From contig OZ252227.1 of the NCBI GenBank assembly GCA_965249175.1, positions 3,968,001 through 4,032,000 of the forward strand: 64,000 bases of DNA, read 5' to 3'. Source of the stretch: CAZYFH01 sp965249175. GTDB taxonomy: Bacteria > Acidobacteriota > Vicinamibacteria > Vicinamibacterales > UBA8438. Position numbers and translations under genes: made by a program. The notes under the pieces were generated by a model, which was given only the letters and a program-made list of their open reading frames with translations, was not told the origin of the DNA and searched no databases. Shown here piece after piece: positions 1 through 8,820 of this stretch. Position 1 is the first letter of the stretch. Every line of letters starts with the position of its first letter.

Positions 1-26
1 ACCTGTCAGTCGCGATTGTACCATTT

Positions 27-55
27 CCCGTGGTTCCACGGTCCACGGGCTGCTA
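27..55 (-). repeat. REP-like word plus stem-loop at the era 3' end
   Basis: The 13-bp word TAGCAGCCCGTGG lies on the minus strand at 55-43, and its first three bases are the era stop codon. It runs into a stem-loop with CCCGTGG at 27-33 pairing with CCACGGG at 43-49 around a 9-nt loop. No T-tract follows on the minus strand, so this is not a classical intrinsic terminator. The same word recurs at 55244-55256, 55395-55407 and 58204-58216. Confidence 0.6.
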
Positions 56-946
56 GCCCTTCAGTCCCAGTTCGGTCAGCATCCGCTCGTTCTCCCGCCA
101 GCCAGGTCTGACGCGCACGTGGAGGTCCAAGAAGATCCGCGTCCCGAAGAAACGCTCGAGATCCGCTCGCGCGTCGCTGCCAATCCGCTTGACGAGCGCG
201 CCGCCGCGGCCGATCACGATGCGTTTCTGCGACGCCCGGTCCACCACGATGGAGCAGTAGAGGTGCATGAGGCCGTCGGTGCCAGGCTCCTCGAAGCGAT
301 CGACAACGACGGCGCTCGCGAACGGTAGCTCCGCACGCGTCTGCTGCAGGACCTTTTCCCGCACGGTCTCCGCTACGAGCACGCGCTCAGGCTGGTCGGT
401 GAGATAGTCGCTCGGGTAGAGCGGATTTCCCTCGGGTAGCTCGGCAAGAATGACCGCTTCGAGCTCGCGCACGCCGTCCCCGGTCAGCGCCGAGATGGGG
501 ACGATCCCCGCGAACTCGCGTTGCCCCTGATACCAGTCGATCAGCGGGAGGAGGCGATGCTTGGCCATCTGATCGATCTTGTTGAGTGCAAGCACGACCG
601 GCACCCGGGCTCGCTCGAGCAACCCAAGCACGAAGCGATCGCCGGCCCCGGTTCGCGTCGTCGCGTCGAGCACCGTCACGAGCACGTCCACTTCGGTCAT
701 GGTCTCGACCGCCACGTCGACCATGCGCACGTTCATGCGATGGAGGGGGCGATGGATTCCCGGTGTGTCGACGAACACGATCTGGCCCGCGGTCGCACCG
801 GCAATGTGCTTGACCCCGAGAATCCGGGTCCGGGTGGTCTGGGGCTTGTCGGAGACGATCGCGATCTTGGTGCCAATGAGCCGGTTGAGCAGCGTGGATT
901 TACCGGCGTTCGGCCGACCGATGAGCGACGCGAACCCCGTTCGCAT
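53..946 (-). CDS. era: GTPase Era
   Basis: Era is an essential GTPase that binds the 3' end of 16S rRNA and helps mature the 30S subunit. The 297-aa protein has the usual length. The G1 loop GRPNAGKS sits at residues 10-17, G3 DTPG near 60 and G4 NKID near 121. A C-terminal KH domain carries the GRGG loop near residue 250. I chose the ATG at 946, which starts MRTGFASLIG; it lies 19 nt after the preceding gene's stop, and a GTG one codon earlier is an alternative. It is the last gene of a minus-strand run with ybeZ, ybeY and the CorC-like gene, the classic neighbourhood of ribosome-maturation factors. Its TAG stop is the first three bases of a dispersed repeat word. Confidence 0.97.
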   Translation of the reverse strand: MRTGFASLIGRPNAGKSTLLNRLIGTKIAIVSDKPQTTRTRILGVKHIAGATAGQIVFVDTPGIHRPLHRMNVRMVDVAVETMTEVDVLVTVLDATTRTGAGDRFVLGLLERARVPVVLALNKIDQMAKHRLLPLIDWYQGQREFAGIVPISALTGDGVRELEAVILAELPEGNPLYPSDYLTDQPERVLVAETVREKVLQQTRAELPFASAVVVDRFEEPGTDGLMHLYCSIVVDRASQKRIVIGRGGALVKRIGSDARADLERFFGTRIFLDLHVRVRPGWRENERMLTELGLKG

Positions 947-965
947 CACGAGCGATCGGGCACGC

Positions 966-2216
966 TCACGCCCGCGCCCCGTTCTCGAGGGCGGGACGTC
1001 GGCGCAGACGGACGCGGTGGACGCGTCGGCGCTCGGCCTCGAGCACTTCCACCCGCAGCTCGTCGAGCTCGAACGACTCGCCGACGCGTGGCACCCGACC
1101 GAGGCGCGACAGCAGGTATCCCGCCACGGTCTCGAATCCCTGCGGCTCGATGTCCACGCCGAGGCGCTTACCCACGTCGTCGACGCTGACGCGACCGTTG
1201 AACACGAAGCTGCCGGCCCCTTCGTCGATGATCGGCTCGGCCTCGACGTCGTACTCGTCGCGGATCTCACCGACGATCTCCTCCAGCAGGTCCTCGATCG
1301 TGACGAGCCCCGCCGTACCGCCATACTCGTCGTGCACGATCGCGCTCTGCACCCGTTCGCGCTGCAACTCCTTCAACAGCTCGGCGACGCGTTTCGTTTC
1401 AGGCACCGTGTGGGCCGGCCGCAGCAATCGCTCGACGATCTGGTCCGTACCTGACGCCGTCGTGAGTCCGACCAGATCCCGGACGAACACGAACCCGAGG
1501 ATGGTGTCGAGGCTGTCCCGGTAGACTGGCAGTCGCGAATACTGCTCCACGGCGAACACGTTGCGCAGCTCATCCAGTGTGACGGTTGCCTTGACGGCGA
1601 CGATGTCGGGACGCGGCGTCATGACCTCGCGGACCAGGGTGTCCCCGAACGCCAGGACCGACTGCAGCAACTCCCGCTCCGCCTGCTCCTCGAGCTGGGC
1701 GCGCTCCTCGACGTCCCCGGTCGCTGTCGCCGCGCCACCTGCGGCCCCGTCGCCGTTGTCATCGCCCGCGAGGTCGGATCGGTGCCGCAATCCGCGGAGG
1801 ATGCCAACCAGCGGCACCGACAGCGGCCGCAGGGCCCGCACCGCGACCTGGAACGACGGCAACAGCAGCTCGAGCACCCGCTCCGGATCCCGTCTGACCA
1901 ATAACAGGGGGATCAGCTGCCAACACACCACGACGAGCGTGACCAACGCCACGGCCACGAGACCCGCCGCGGCCAGTCCTCCGCCATCGGCGAGCCGCAC
2001 GCAGAAGCCGGCTACGAACGCGATGACGAAGCCCTGTAGCAGCCGTACCGGCACGAACAGCTGGAGCGGGTCATCGAGATACCCGAGACGGCCGAGACGG
2101 CCGTGCCGCTCCACGCTCAAGCGCAGCGGGAGTCGCATGAGCGCCGTGAACGCCGCCTCGACCGTGCCGAGGTAGACCGCGGCACACACCAGCAGAAACA
2201 GCACGAGGGGGATCAC
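966..2216 (-). CDS. CNNM/CBS/CorC-HlyC family membrane protein
   Basis: This 416-aa inner-membrane protein belongs to the HlyC/CorC family, linked to divalent cation (Mg2+/Co2+) handling. Residues 1-140 hold the CNNM (DUF21) transmembrane domain with several hydrophobic helices. An acidic Gly-rich linker follows at about 148-175, then a CBS pair at about 200-325 beginning EVMTPRPDIVAV, and a CorC_HlyC domain at the end. E. coli YbeX, in the same operon position, lacks the membrane domain, so this is the longer form. The start overlaps the ybeY stop by 4 nt (ATGA), which indicates translational coupling. The substrate cannot be read from sequence. Confidence 0.88.
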   Translation of the reverse strand: MIPLVLFLLVCAAVYLGTVEAAFTALMRLPLRLSVERHGRLGRLGYLDDPLQLFVPVRLLQGFVIAFVAGFCVRLADGGGLAAAGLVAVALVTLVVVCWQLIPLLLVRRDPERVLELLLPSFQVAVRALRPLSVPLVGILRGLRHRSDLAGDDNGDGAAGGAATATGDVEERAQLEEQAERELLQSVLAFGDTLVREVMTPRPDIVAVKATVTLDELRNVFAVEQYSRLPVYRDSLDTILGFVFVRDLVGLTTASGTDQIVERLLRPAHTVPETKRVAELLKELQRERVQSAIVHDEYGGTAGLVTIEDLLEEIVGEIRDEYDVEAEPIIDEGAGSFVFNGRVSVDDVGKRLGVDIEPQGFETVAGYLLSRLGRVPRVGESFELDELRVEVLEAERRRVHRVRLRRRPALENGARA

Positions 2217-2704
2217 CCGATGCCCCCCTTACGGCGCAACCGACGCTCCACACGCGCCATCTGCCCCGTGTCGCGCGCATGGTCATAGCCGAGCAGATGC
2301 AACAGCCCGTGGAGCGCCAGGCAGCGCAGCTCGGTTCCGAGCGGATGTCCTTCGGCGCGCGCCTGCCGCCGCGCAACGCCCGTGGCGATGACGATGTCTC
2401 CGAGGTAGGGGACGGGCGACGCCGGCGCTGGGTCCGTGGTGGGAAAGGAGAGTACGTCCGTCACGTGGTCGATTCGACGGTAACGCTGATTGAGCGTCCG
2501 CATCGTGCGGTCACCGACCAGCGCTACGGCGACATCCCCACGCGCCGCGCGCGGTGCCACGTCCTCGAGCCAGCGACGCAGCCTGTGCGCACGCACGCAC
2601 CGCCCACGCCCGTCGGTGACCGCCACACGCAGCGCCCGCCGACCGGTCACGACCGGCCGTCCAGTTGTGTACAGGCGAGGGTCAGGGTCGGGGTCGTCAG
2701 GCAT
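2213..2704 (-). CDS. ybeY: Endoribonuclease/rRNA maturation factor YbeY
   Basis: YbeY is a zinc-dependent endoribonuclease needed for 16S rRNA 3'-end processing and ribosome quality control. The 163-aa protein has the family signature HGLLHLLGYDH, giving zinc ligands His132, His136 and His142. I chose the ATG at 2704 (MPDDPDPDPR); the frame stays open upstream, but that stretch lies inside ybeZ and is not YbeY-like. It overlaps the end of ybeZ by 8 nt and the next gene by 4 nt. The ybeZ-ybeY-corC-era order matches the widespread bacterial operon. Confidence 0.95.
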   Translation of the reverse strand: MPDDPDPDPRLYTTGRPVVTGRRALRVAVTDGRGRCVRAHRLRRWLEDVAPRAARGDVAVALVGDRTMRTLNQRYRRIDHVTDVLSFPTTDPAPASPVPYLGDIVIATGVARRQARAEGHPLGTELRCLALHGLLHLLGYDHARDTGQMARVERRLRRKGGIG

Positions 2705-3755
2705 TATCCGAGCGGCCAGTCGACGGCTGCCCGCCGTGGCGGGTGTCGATCGAGAACGCCTCGTACGCCTTGACGATGCGCTGTACGAGGGGATGCCGCA
2801 CGACATCGCGGTCCGTGAAATGCACCAGGGCGATTTCCTCGATGCCACGGAGCACCGTGATGGCCTCGACCACCCCGGAGGCGTGACCGGACGGCAGATC
2901 GACCTGCGTGATGTCACCCGTCACAACCGCCTTTGACCCGAATCCGAGTCGGGTCAGGAACATCTTCATCTGCTCAGGGGTCGTATTCTGTGCCTCATCG
3001 AGGACCACGAAGGCGTCGTTCAGGGTGCGCCCGCGCATGAACGCGATGGGCGCGATCTCGATCACCCCCCGGTCGAGGAGCCGGCCGACGCGGTCGCTGT
3101 CGAGCATGTCGTACAAGGCGTCGTACAGGGGTCGGAGATACGGATTGACCTTCTCCTGGAGGTCGCCGGGCAAGAACCCCAGCTTCTCCCCGGCCTCGAC
3201 AGCGGGCCGCGCGAGGATGATGCGGCTGACGCGCTTCGCCGTCAAATACGCGACCGCTTGGGCCATGGCGAGATACGTCTTTCCGGTACCGGCCGGCCCG
3301 ATCCCGAAGACGATGTCGTGGTGTTCGATGGCGTCGAGATACCGTCGCTGGTTGACGGTCTTCGGTGCTACCTGACGCTTGTTGGACGCGCGCACGGGCT
3401 CCCGCACGAAGTAGTCACGCAGGTCGACGGAGCCATCCTGTTCCACGAGCTCCGAGGCCCGCTGTACATCCTCCTTGGAGAAGTGATAGCCCTCACGCAG
3501 CAAGCCGGTCAGTTGTTCGATGACGTGCTCCGCCTTGGCCAGGTTTGCGGCGTCGCCCGACACACGCAGCTCGTGGCCGTCGGTCCTGATCTGGACATGG
3601 AACAGGTGCTCGAGCTGCTTCAGGTTCTCGTCGTAGGAACCAAAGAGAGTCTCAACCCCCTCGTCGGGGATTGGGATCTTCACGAAGGACGGCGTGGCTA
3701 TCTGAGATCTCCCTACCGGCGATCGATTGTGACCGAGCTGTCCACGGGGGGTCAA
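2697..3755 (-). CDS. ybeZ: PhoH-like ATPase YbeZ
   Basis: This is a PhoH-family P-loop NTPase that partners YbeY in rRNA processing. It has a KH-like N-terminal part and a C-terminal PhoH domain with Walker A GPAGTGKT and Walker B-like VVLDEAQNTT. The start is uncertain. A TTG at 3755 overlaps the aspS stop by 4 nt and gives 352 aa, while a GTG near 3684 at VKIPIPDEGV fits the usual PhoH N terminus better. Neither has a clear Shine-Dalgarno sequence. It sits between aspS and ybeY in the same operon. Confidence 0.93.
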   Translation of the reverse strand: MTPRGQLGHNRSPVGRSQIATPSFVKIPIPDEGVETLFGSYDENLKQLEHLFHVQIRTDGHELRVSGDAANLAKAEHVIEQLTGLLREGYHFSKEDVQRASELVEQDGSVDLRDYFVREPVRASNKRQVAPKTVNQRRYLDAIEHHDIVFGIGPAGTGKTYLAMAQAVAYLTAKRVSRIILARPAVEAGEKLGFLPGDLQEKVNPYLRPLYDALYDMLDSDRVGRLLDRGVIEIAPIAFMRGRTLNDAFVVLDEAQNTTPEQMKMFLTRLGFGSKAVVTGDITQVDLPSGHASGVVEAITVLRGIEEIALVHFTDRDVVRHPLVQRIVKAYEAFSIDTRHGGQPSTGRSDNA

Positions 3756-5521
3756 GACGAGGAATCGAGATGAAGCTCCCGCAGCTGTCGTCGATCGACG
3801 CTGGACGGAGACCCCGCCATGAGATCGACTGCCGTCGCCGTCTTGGGAAACGCCATCACATCGCGAATCGACGGCTCGCCGGCGAGCTGCGCGACGATAC
3901 GGTCGAGGCCGAGCGCGATACCACCGTGCGGCGGCGTGCCGAACTCGAGCGCCTCGAGAAAGAACCCGAACCGGCTCCGCGCTTCGGCGTCGCTAATCTT
4001 CAGCAGGCGGAAAATCCGCGCCTGCAACGCGGGGTCGTGAATTCGGATGCTGCCACCGCCGATCTCGCTGCCGTTGAGCACGAGGTCGTAGGCGCGTGCC
4101 CGCACCGCAGCGGGGTCGTCCTCGAGGCGGTCGAGGTCCTCGGCGTAGGGCGCGGTGAACGGATGATGCATCGATACGTGTCGCTGCTCGGTGTCGCTCC
4201 ACTCCATGAGCGGGAAATCGACCACCCACGCCAGCTCGTCCCGGCTCTCGTCGAGGAGGCCATCGCGCTTGGCCACACGCAGGCGCATCTGTCCGAGCAA
4301 CGCCGACGGCTCGAAGCGGTCGCCGGCCGCGAGCAGGACGAGATCCGACGCGCCGGCCTCCACGGATTCGAACGCACGGGTGACGGCCGCCGCGCCGGCC
4401 GCCTTGAGAATCGAGCTCTGGATCGCCCCGTCGGCGGCGCGCCGAATCCAGACCAGTCCCTTCGCACCAAGCGCGATCGCCTCATCCACCAAATGGTCGA
4501 TCTGCGCGCGCGCGCGTCGGCCCGCCTCTGGCACGACCAGCGCGCGCACGCTTCCCCCACCGGCCACGATGCCGCGAAAGACCTTGAACTCGCCGTCGGC
4601 GAACACGCTCGAGACGTCGTGGATCGGGAGGTCGCAACGCAAGTCGGGCTTGTCGCTCCCGTAGCGTGTCATCGCGTCGTCATAAGACAGCCGTCGAAAC
4701 GGGATGGGGACCTCGCGACCCACCTGCCGGAACATCGCCTGCATGAGCCGCTCGATCACGCCGAACACCACGTCCGGTGTCACGAACGCCATCTCGACGT
4801 CCACCTGCGTGAATTCGGGCTGCCGGTCGGCCCGGAGGTCCTCGTCGCGGAAGCACTTGACGATCTGGAAATAGCGATCCATGCCGGAAATCATCAGGAT
4901 TTGCTTGAAGATCTGCGGCGATTGCGGCAGCGCATAGAACTCGCCGGCATGCAGCCGGCTCGGAACCAGATAGTCGCGGGCACCCTCCGGGGTGGACTTG
5001 GTGAGGAGCGGCGTCTCGATCTCCCAGAACCCCTCCTGGTCGAGCGCGGTTCGCACCGCCATCGTGACCCGATGACGCAGCCCGAGGTTGGCTCGCATCC
5101 GATCGCGGCGGAGGTCGAGATAGCGATAGCGCAACCGGACCTCTTCCGACACGGGCGTTTCTTCGTCCACCTGGAACGGGGGCGTCCGCGCCTCGCTGAG
5201 CACGTCGATGCGCCGTGCGGCCACCTCGACCTCGCCGGTCGCGATCTTGGGGTTGAGCGTCTCCTCGGATCTGCGCTCGACCGGCCCCGTGACGGCGATG
5301 ACGAACTCGGAACGGAGTTGTTTGGCGCGGGCGAACATGTCGCCGGCCTCGCGAGCCACGACCTGGGTGATGCCGTGGCGATCCCGCAGGTCGATAAAAA
5401 GGAGTGCCCCCAGGTCCCGGATCTTGTGCACCCAGCCCATCAGGACGACGTCCGTTCCGACGTCGCCAGGACGCAGCTCACCGCAGGTATGGGTCCGAGT
5501 CTCTGCTGGCGTTTCGGTCAC
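3752..5521 (-). CDS. aspS: Aspartate--tRNA ligase
   Basis: AspRS charges tRNA-Asp in the cytoplasm. The 589-aa product is the bacterial length. It has an N-terminal OB-fold anticodon-binding domain with VLMGWVHKIRDLGALLFIDL, a class II catalytic core with motif 2 RCFRDEDLRADRQPEFTQVD, the bacterial GAD insertion domain at roughly 300-420, and motif 3 GLDRI near the C terminus. I chose the GTG at 5521 (VTETPAETRT); the frame is open further upstream, but that extension overlaps hisS and is low-complexity Arg-rich. It lies 37 nt downstream of hisS. Whether it also charges tRNA-Asn cannot be judged here. Confidence 0.97.
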   Translation of the reverse strand: MTETPAETRTHTCGELRPGDVGTDVVLMGWVHKIRDLGALLFIDLRDRHGITQVVAREAGDMFARAKQLRSEFVIAVTGPVERRSEETLNPKIATGEVEVAARRIDVLSEARTPPFQVDEETPVSEEVRLRYRYLDLRRDRMRANLGLRHRVTMAVRTALDQEGFWEIETPLLTKSTPEGARDYLVPSRLHAGEFYALPQSPQIFKQILMISGMDRYFQIVKCFRDEDLRADRQPEFTQVDVEMAFVTPDVVFGVIERLMQAMFRQVGREVPIPFRRLSYDDAMTRYGSDKPDLRCDLPIHDVSSVFADGEFKVFRGIVAGGGSVRALVVPEAGRRARAQIDHLVDEAIALGAKGLVWIRRAADGAIQSSILKAAGAAAVTRAFESVEAGASDLVLLAAGDRFEPSALLGQMRLRVAKRDGLLDESRDELAWVVDFPLMEWSDTEQRHVSMHHPFTAPYAEDLDRLEDDPAAVRARAYDLVLNGSEIGGGSIRIHDPALQARIFRLLKISDAEARSRFGFFLEALEFGTPPHGGIALGLDRIVAQLAGEPSIRDVMAFPKTATAVDLMAGSPSSVDRRQLRELHLDSSS

Positions 5522-5558
5522 CGTGGATGCCTTTGCGCGCGACTCACCCGTCCCGCCC

Positions 5559-6830
5559 CTACGAAGAATTCGATGAGGGCGATATCGACGTCCCGGCGCC
5601 CACCCGCGCCACGACATCGGCTCTCGGGACGGTCGCCTGTTCGCCGGACTCCATGTCCTTAACCGTGACCTCTCCCCGCGCGAGCTCATCGCCCCCCACG
5701 ATGAGCACGTGCCGCGCGCGCGTGCGGTCGGCCCGCTTCATCTGAGCGCGGAGCGAGCGGGCTTCATACTCGACAAGCGCGGCCAGCCCGGCGTGCCGGA
5801 GGTCGCGCGCCAGGACGTGGGCTGCCTGACGTGATTCTTCGCCAACCGCGACGACGAACGCGTCCGGGCGGCGGCCGCCGTCGGTCTCGGGCATCGCCAG
5901 CACCAACCGGTCGAGCCCGGCGGCAAAGCCGATCCCCGCGCGGTCGGGACCGCCGAGGTGCCGGACGAGGTCGTCGTAGCGGCCGCCTCCCAGCAACGCG
6001 TTCTGGGCGCCGATGCCTTCGCCGAGCACCTCGAAGGTGGTCCGTGTGTAGTAGTCGAGTCCGCGGACGAGGCGATGGGACACCTCGTAGGTCAGCCCGA
6101 GCGCCGTCAGCTGCATCTTCACGACGTCAAAATGCTCACGACACCCCTGACACAAATAGTCCACGGTATGCGGCAATCCGTCGATGATCGGCTGGTCGCG
6201 GGACACCTTGCAGTCGAAGATACGCAGCGGGTTGGTCTTGGCGCGCCGCTGGCAGTCCGCACACAGTTGCGGCAACCGGTCCCCCAACGCCTCGAGCAGC
6301 GCGTGGTTGAATGCCGGCCGACATGCCGGACACCCGACCGAGTTGACGACCACCGCGGCGCCGGTGATGCCGAGCTCGCGGACGAGTGTCGCTGCCATCT
6401 CGACGATCTCGGCGTCGATCGTTGGATCGGTGACGCCGAACGTCTCGACGTCGAGCTGATGAAACTGGCGATACCGACCCTTTTGCGGACGCTCATAGCG
6501 GAACATCGGCCCGATGCTGAAAAGCTTTGGGATCGCCAGATGCTGCTCGAGCGCGTGCTGGACGAAGGCCCGCACCATGCTCGGGGTCGCTTCCGGACGC
6601 AGCGTCACACGCTCGCCGCCCTTGTCCGTGAAGGCGTACATCTCTTTCTGGACGATGTCTGTGCTCTCGCCGGTCCCCTTCGCAAACAGCTCCTCCCGCT
6701 CGAGCACCGGTGTCCGGATCTCCAGGTAGCCGTAACGCGCGCACACGTCGCGTGTCACCTGCTCGAGCTGCTGCCAGCGCTCGACCTCGCCGGGCAAAAT
6801 GTCTCGCGTTCCGCGAATGGCCGGAATCAT
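5559..6830 (-). CDS. hisS: Histidine--tRNA ligase
   Basis: HisRS is a class II synthetase that charges tRNA-His. The 423-aa protein has the expected length. It shows the N-terminal IRGTRDILP signature, motif 2 RYERPQKGRYRQFHQLD, the HisA motif GLDYYTRTTFEV, and a C-terminal anticodon-binding domain. A Cys-rich segment in the insertion region (CPACRP, CADCQRR, CQGC) suggests a bound metal. The ATG at 6830 begins MIPAIRGTRDIL. A TATAAT box on the minus strand at 6883-6878 lies 47 nt upstream, so this may be the promoter of the hisS-aspS-ybeZ-ybeY-corC-era operon. Confidence 0.97.
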   Translation of the reverse strand: MIPAIRGTRDILPGEVERWQQLEQVTRDVCARYGYLEIRTPVLEREELFAKGTGESTDIVQKEMYAFTDKGGERVTLRPEATPSMVRAFVQHALEQHLAIPKLFSIGPMFRYERPQKGRYRQFHQLDVETFGVTDPTIDAEIVEMAATLVRELGITGAAVVVNSVGCPACRPAFNHALLEALGDRLPQLCADCQRRAKTNPLRIFDCKVSRDQPIIDGLPHTVDYLCQGCREHFDVVKMQLTALGLTYEVSHRLVRGLDYYTRTTFEVLGEGIGAQNALLGGGRYDDLVRHLGGPDRAGIGFAAGLDRLVLAMPETDGGRRPDAFVVAVGEESRQAAHVLARDLRHAGLAALVEYEARSLRAQMKRADRTRARHVLIVGGDELARGEVTVKDMESGEQATVPRADVVARVGAGTSISPSSNSS

Positions 6831-6954
6831 GGGGTCGCAACGGGACCGACGCGGGTGGATCGACCAGCGCCACGGAGATTATAGAGCCCTGCTCACAATC
6901 GCGCCGGCGCGCCTGGGCCGGCCGTGCCGCCCGGGATGCCATAATGAGGAGGTG

Positions 6955-7977
6955 ATGCCCGTGCGCGACGCGCTCGACCGCCCGCTCCGCAGCCTCAGGA
7001 TCTCCGTCACCGACCGGTGCAACCTGCGGTGCCAGTACTGCATGCCGGAGCCGGAGTATGTGTGGCTCCCGCGCGAGGACATCCTGACCTTCGAGGAAAC
7101 CAGCGCGCTGGCCGACGTCTTCACCGCGGTCGGCACGAACCGCATTCGTTTGACGGGCGGCGAGCCGTTGCTGCGCAAGGACCTCCCGGATCTGATCCGG
7201 CTCCTCGCCGACAAGTCCGCCGTCGACGATCTGGCGCTCACGACCAACGGCATGCTGCTGGCCGACCAGGCGACCGCGCTCCGCGCCGCGGGGCTTCACC
7301 GACTGACAGTGAGCCTCGACACGCTGCGTCCCGACCGCTTTCGCGAGCTGACGCGCTTCGATGGTGTCGGGGCGGTGCAGGACGGGTTGGCCGCGGCCGC
7401 AGGCGCCGGGTTCGAGAACCTCAAGATTGATACGGTCGTCATCCGCGGCGTGAACGACGATGAGCTGATCGCCCTCCTGGACTACGGGCGGCGTGCGCGC
7501 GCCGAGGTCCGGTTCATCGAATACATGGATGTGGGCGGCGCGACCCGCTGGTCGTTCGAAGACGTCGTCTCGCGCGAACAGATGCTCGCGACCATCGAAG
7601 CGGATCGCGGCGCCGCCACGCCCATCCAGGAGACGTCATCCGCGCCGGCGGCGCGATTCCGGCTACCCGACGGGCAGACATTCGGCATCATCTCATCGAC
7701 CACGGCCCCGTTCTGCCGCTCGTGCGACCGGAGCCGGCTCACGGCCGACGGCGTCTGGTATCTGTGTCTCTATGCACGGACCGGCACCGATCTTCGCCGT
7801 CTGCTTCGGGCCGGGACGCCCGTCGCGGAGGTGCGCGAGCTCGTCAGGTCGGTGTGGACGGCACGGGGCGACCGCGGCGCAGAGCTCCGGCTCGCCGCGG
7901 CCGACCGGCAGCCGCTCATCCCGATCGAGACGCTGCAGAAGGAACCGCACCTCGAGATGCACACGCGCGGCGGGTAA
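6955..7977 (+). CDS. moaA: GTP 3',8-cyclase MoaA
   Basis: MoaA is a radical SAM enzyme that rearranges GTP in the first step of molybdenum cofactor synthesis. The 340-aa protein carries the radical SAM triad Cys22, Cys26 and Cys29 (CNLRCQYC) and the C-terminal cluster motif FCRSCDRSRLTADGVWYLCL. It ends in the Gly-Gly tail typical of MoaA. An AGGAGGTGAT Shine-Dalgarno lies at 6947-6956. The ATG at 6955 is only 2 nt from its GGAGG, so the GTG at 6961 (8 nt away) may be the real start. No other moa, moe or mob gene is in the window, although msrP at 22972 needs this cofactor. Confidence 0.97.
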   Translation: MPVRDALDRPLRSLRISVTDRCNLRCQYCMPEPEYVWLPREDILTFEETSALADVFTAVGTNRIRLTGGEPLLRKDLPDLIRLLADKSAVDDLALTTNGMLLADQATALRAAGLHRLTVSLDTLRPDRFRELTRFDGVGAVQDGLAAAAGAGFENLKIDTVVIRGVNDDELIALLDYGRRARAEVRFIEYMDVGGATRWSFEDVVSREQMLATIEADRGAATPIQETSSAPAARFRLPDGQTFGIISSTTAPFCRSCDRSRLTADGVWYLCLYARTGTDLRRLLRAGTPVAEVRELVRSVWTARGDRGAELRLAAADRQPLIPIETLQKEPHLEMHTRGG

Positions 7978-7998
7978 GACCCGACACACGGAGCGTCC

Positions 7999-8790
7999 CT
8001 ACTTGCGCTTCCGTCTCACGAACGCCAACCCCGACCACTCCTGGTCGACCGCACAGATTTTGAAGTCGACGAGGCCAGCGGCCAGACCGACGCGGCGCAC
8101 GTCCCGCTCCGAGTGATCACCGGCCAGCGCTGACGTTTTCTTCGGCCAGACGATCCAGAGCCGCGTCTCACCCACGGCGGCGGCCATCGCGTCGATCCGC
8201 CGCTCGAGCTCCCGCCTCGACCGCGTGAACCAGAGCGTGACATCGCGCGCGCCGCGGTTGATCGTTTTCACCGTTGCGGCGTCAGGCAACGGCTCCAGCA
8301 TCCGTACAAACCCCTGCGGCGCACCGATTAACACGACACGCGACCCGGCCTTGATGCCGAGCTTCTTGGGCAGCGGCGTACCGGAGTAGCCGGCCATCGC
8401 GGAGGCCGGGCGGACCGGCTCCTTCGGCGGTTGACGGAGCACCCGCGTCAGTGCGCCGCGAACGCGTCGCCACGTCGCGTACTCGGCGTCGGGGAGCACC
8501 CTCTTGGTCCGCGCAACCGAGGACGGCTCACCGGCGACGAACACGATCGGCACGCCGCGTGTCGCCGAGTGCTGGCGAAGCCCGACCGCCAGGTCGCGAC
8601 CGAAGCTCGGCGCCCGGTTGAGATCGATGACGAACGCCGCCGGTGGCGTGACGCGCAGACGCTTCACATCGGCCGGCCTCGTGATGGGGCGATCGTCCAC
8701 CTCGTAGCCGGCGGCGACGAGCCGTGCGACGCCGGCAGCGGATTCGTCGCTCTTCGGTGACCGAATCACCCTGATCGCTCCGCGCGCCAT
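7999..8790 (-). CDS. Receiver-like/DUF3052 two-domain protein
   Basis: The function is unknown. The 263-aa protein has two parts. Residues 1-115 resemble a response-regulator receiver fold (RVIRSPKSDES start, hydrophobic strand FVIDLNRAPSFG, then PIVFVAG), without a full set of phosphorylation residues that I can assign. Residues 135-263 match DUF3052, with YSGTPLPKKLGIKAGSRV and later an RLWIVWPKKTS strand. I chose the ATG at 8790 (MARGAIRVIR); the frame is open much further upstream but there lies antisense to the next gene. It converges with moaA (21 nt between stop codons) and diverges from the acyl-CoA synthetase at 8818. Confidence 0.75.
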   Translation of the reverse strand: MARGAIRVIRSPKSDESAAGVARLVAAGYEVDDRPITRPADVKRLRVTPPAAFVIDLNRAPSFGRDLAVGLRQHSATRGVPIVFVAGEPSSVARTKRVLPDAEYATWRRVRGALTRVLRQPPKEPVRPASAMAGYSGTPLPKKLGIKAGSRVVLIGAPQGFVRMLEPLPDAATVKTINRGARDVTLWFTRSRRELERRIDAMAAAVGETRLWIVWPKKTSALAGDHSERDVRRVGLAAGLVDFKICAVDQEWSGLAFVRRKRK

Positions 8791-8802
8791 CCACCGGTAG
8801 TT

Positions 8803-8820
8803 TAAGATCCTGCACCCGTG
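8803..8820 (+). promoter_or_regulatory. -10-like box 9 nt before a GTG start
   Basis: TAAGAT at 8803-8808 is followed after 9 nt by the GTG start at 8818, with no Shine-Dalgarno in between. A transcript starting about 7 nt after the box would have almost no leader. No convincing -35 box is visible. Confidence 0.4.

Noticed and set aside
2705..2917. Upstream extension of ybeY
   Set aside because: It lies inside ybeZ in another frame and carries no YbeY-like sequence.
3671..5662. Long plus-strand open frame opposite aspS
   Set aside because: It is fully antisense to aspS, has Arg/His-rich composition with no domain, and arises from high-GC codon bias.
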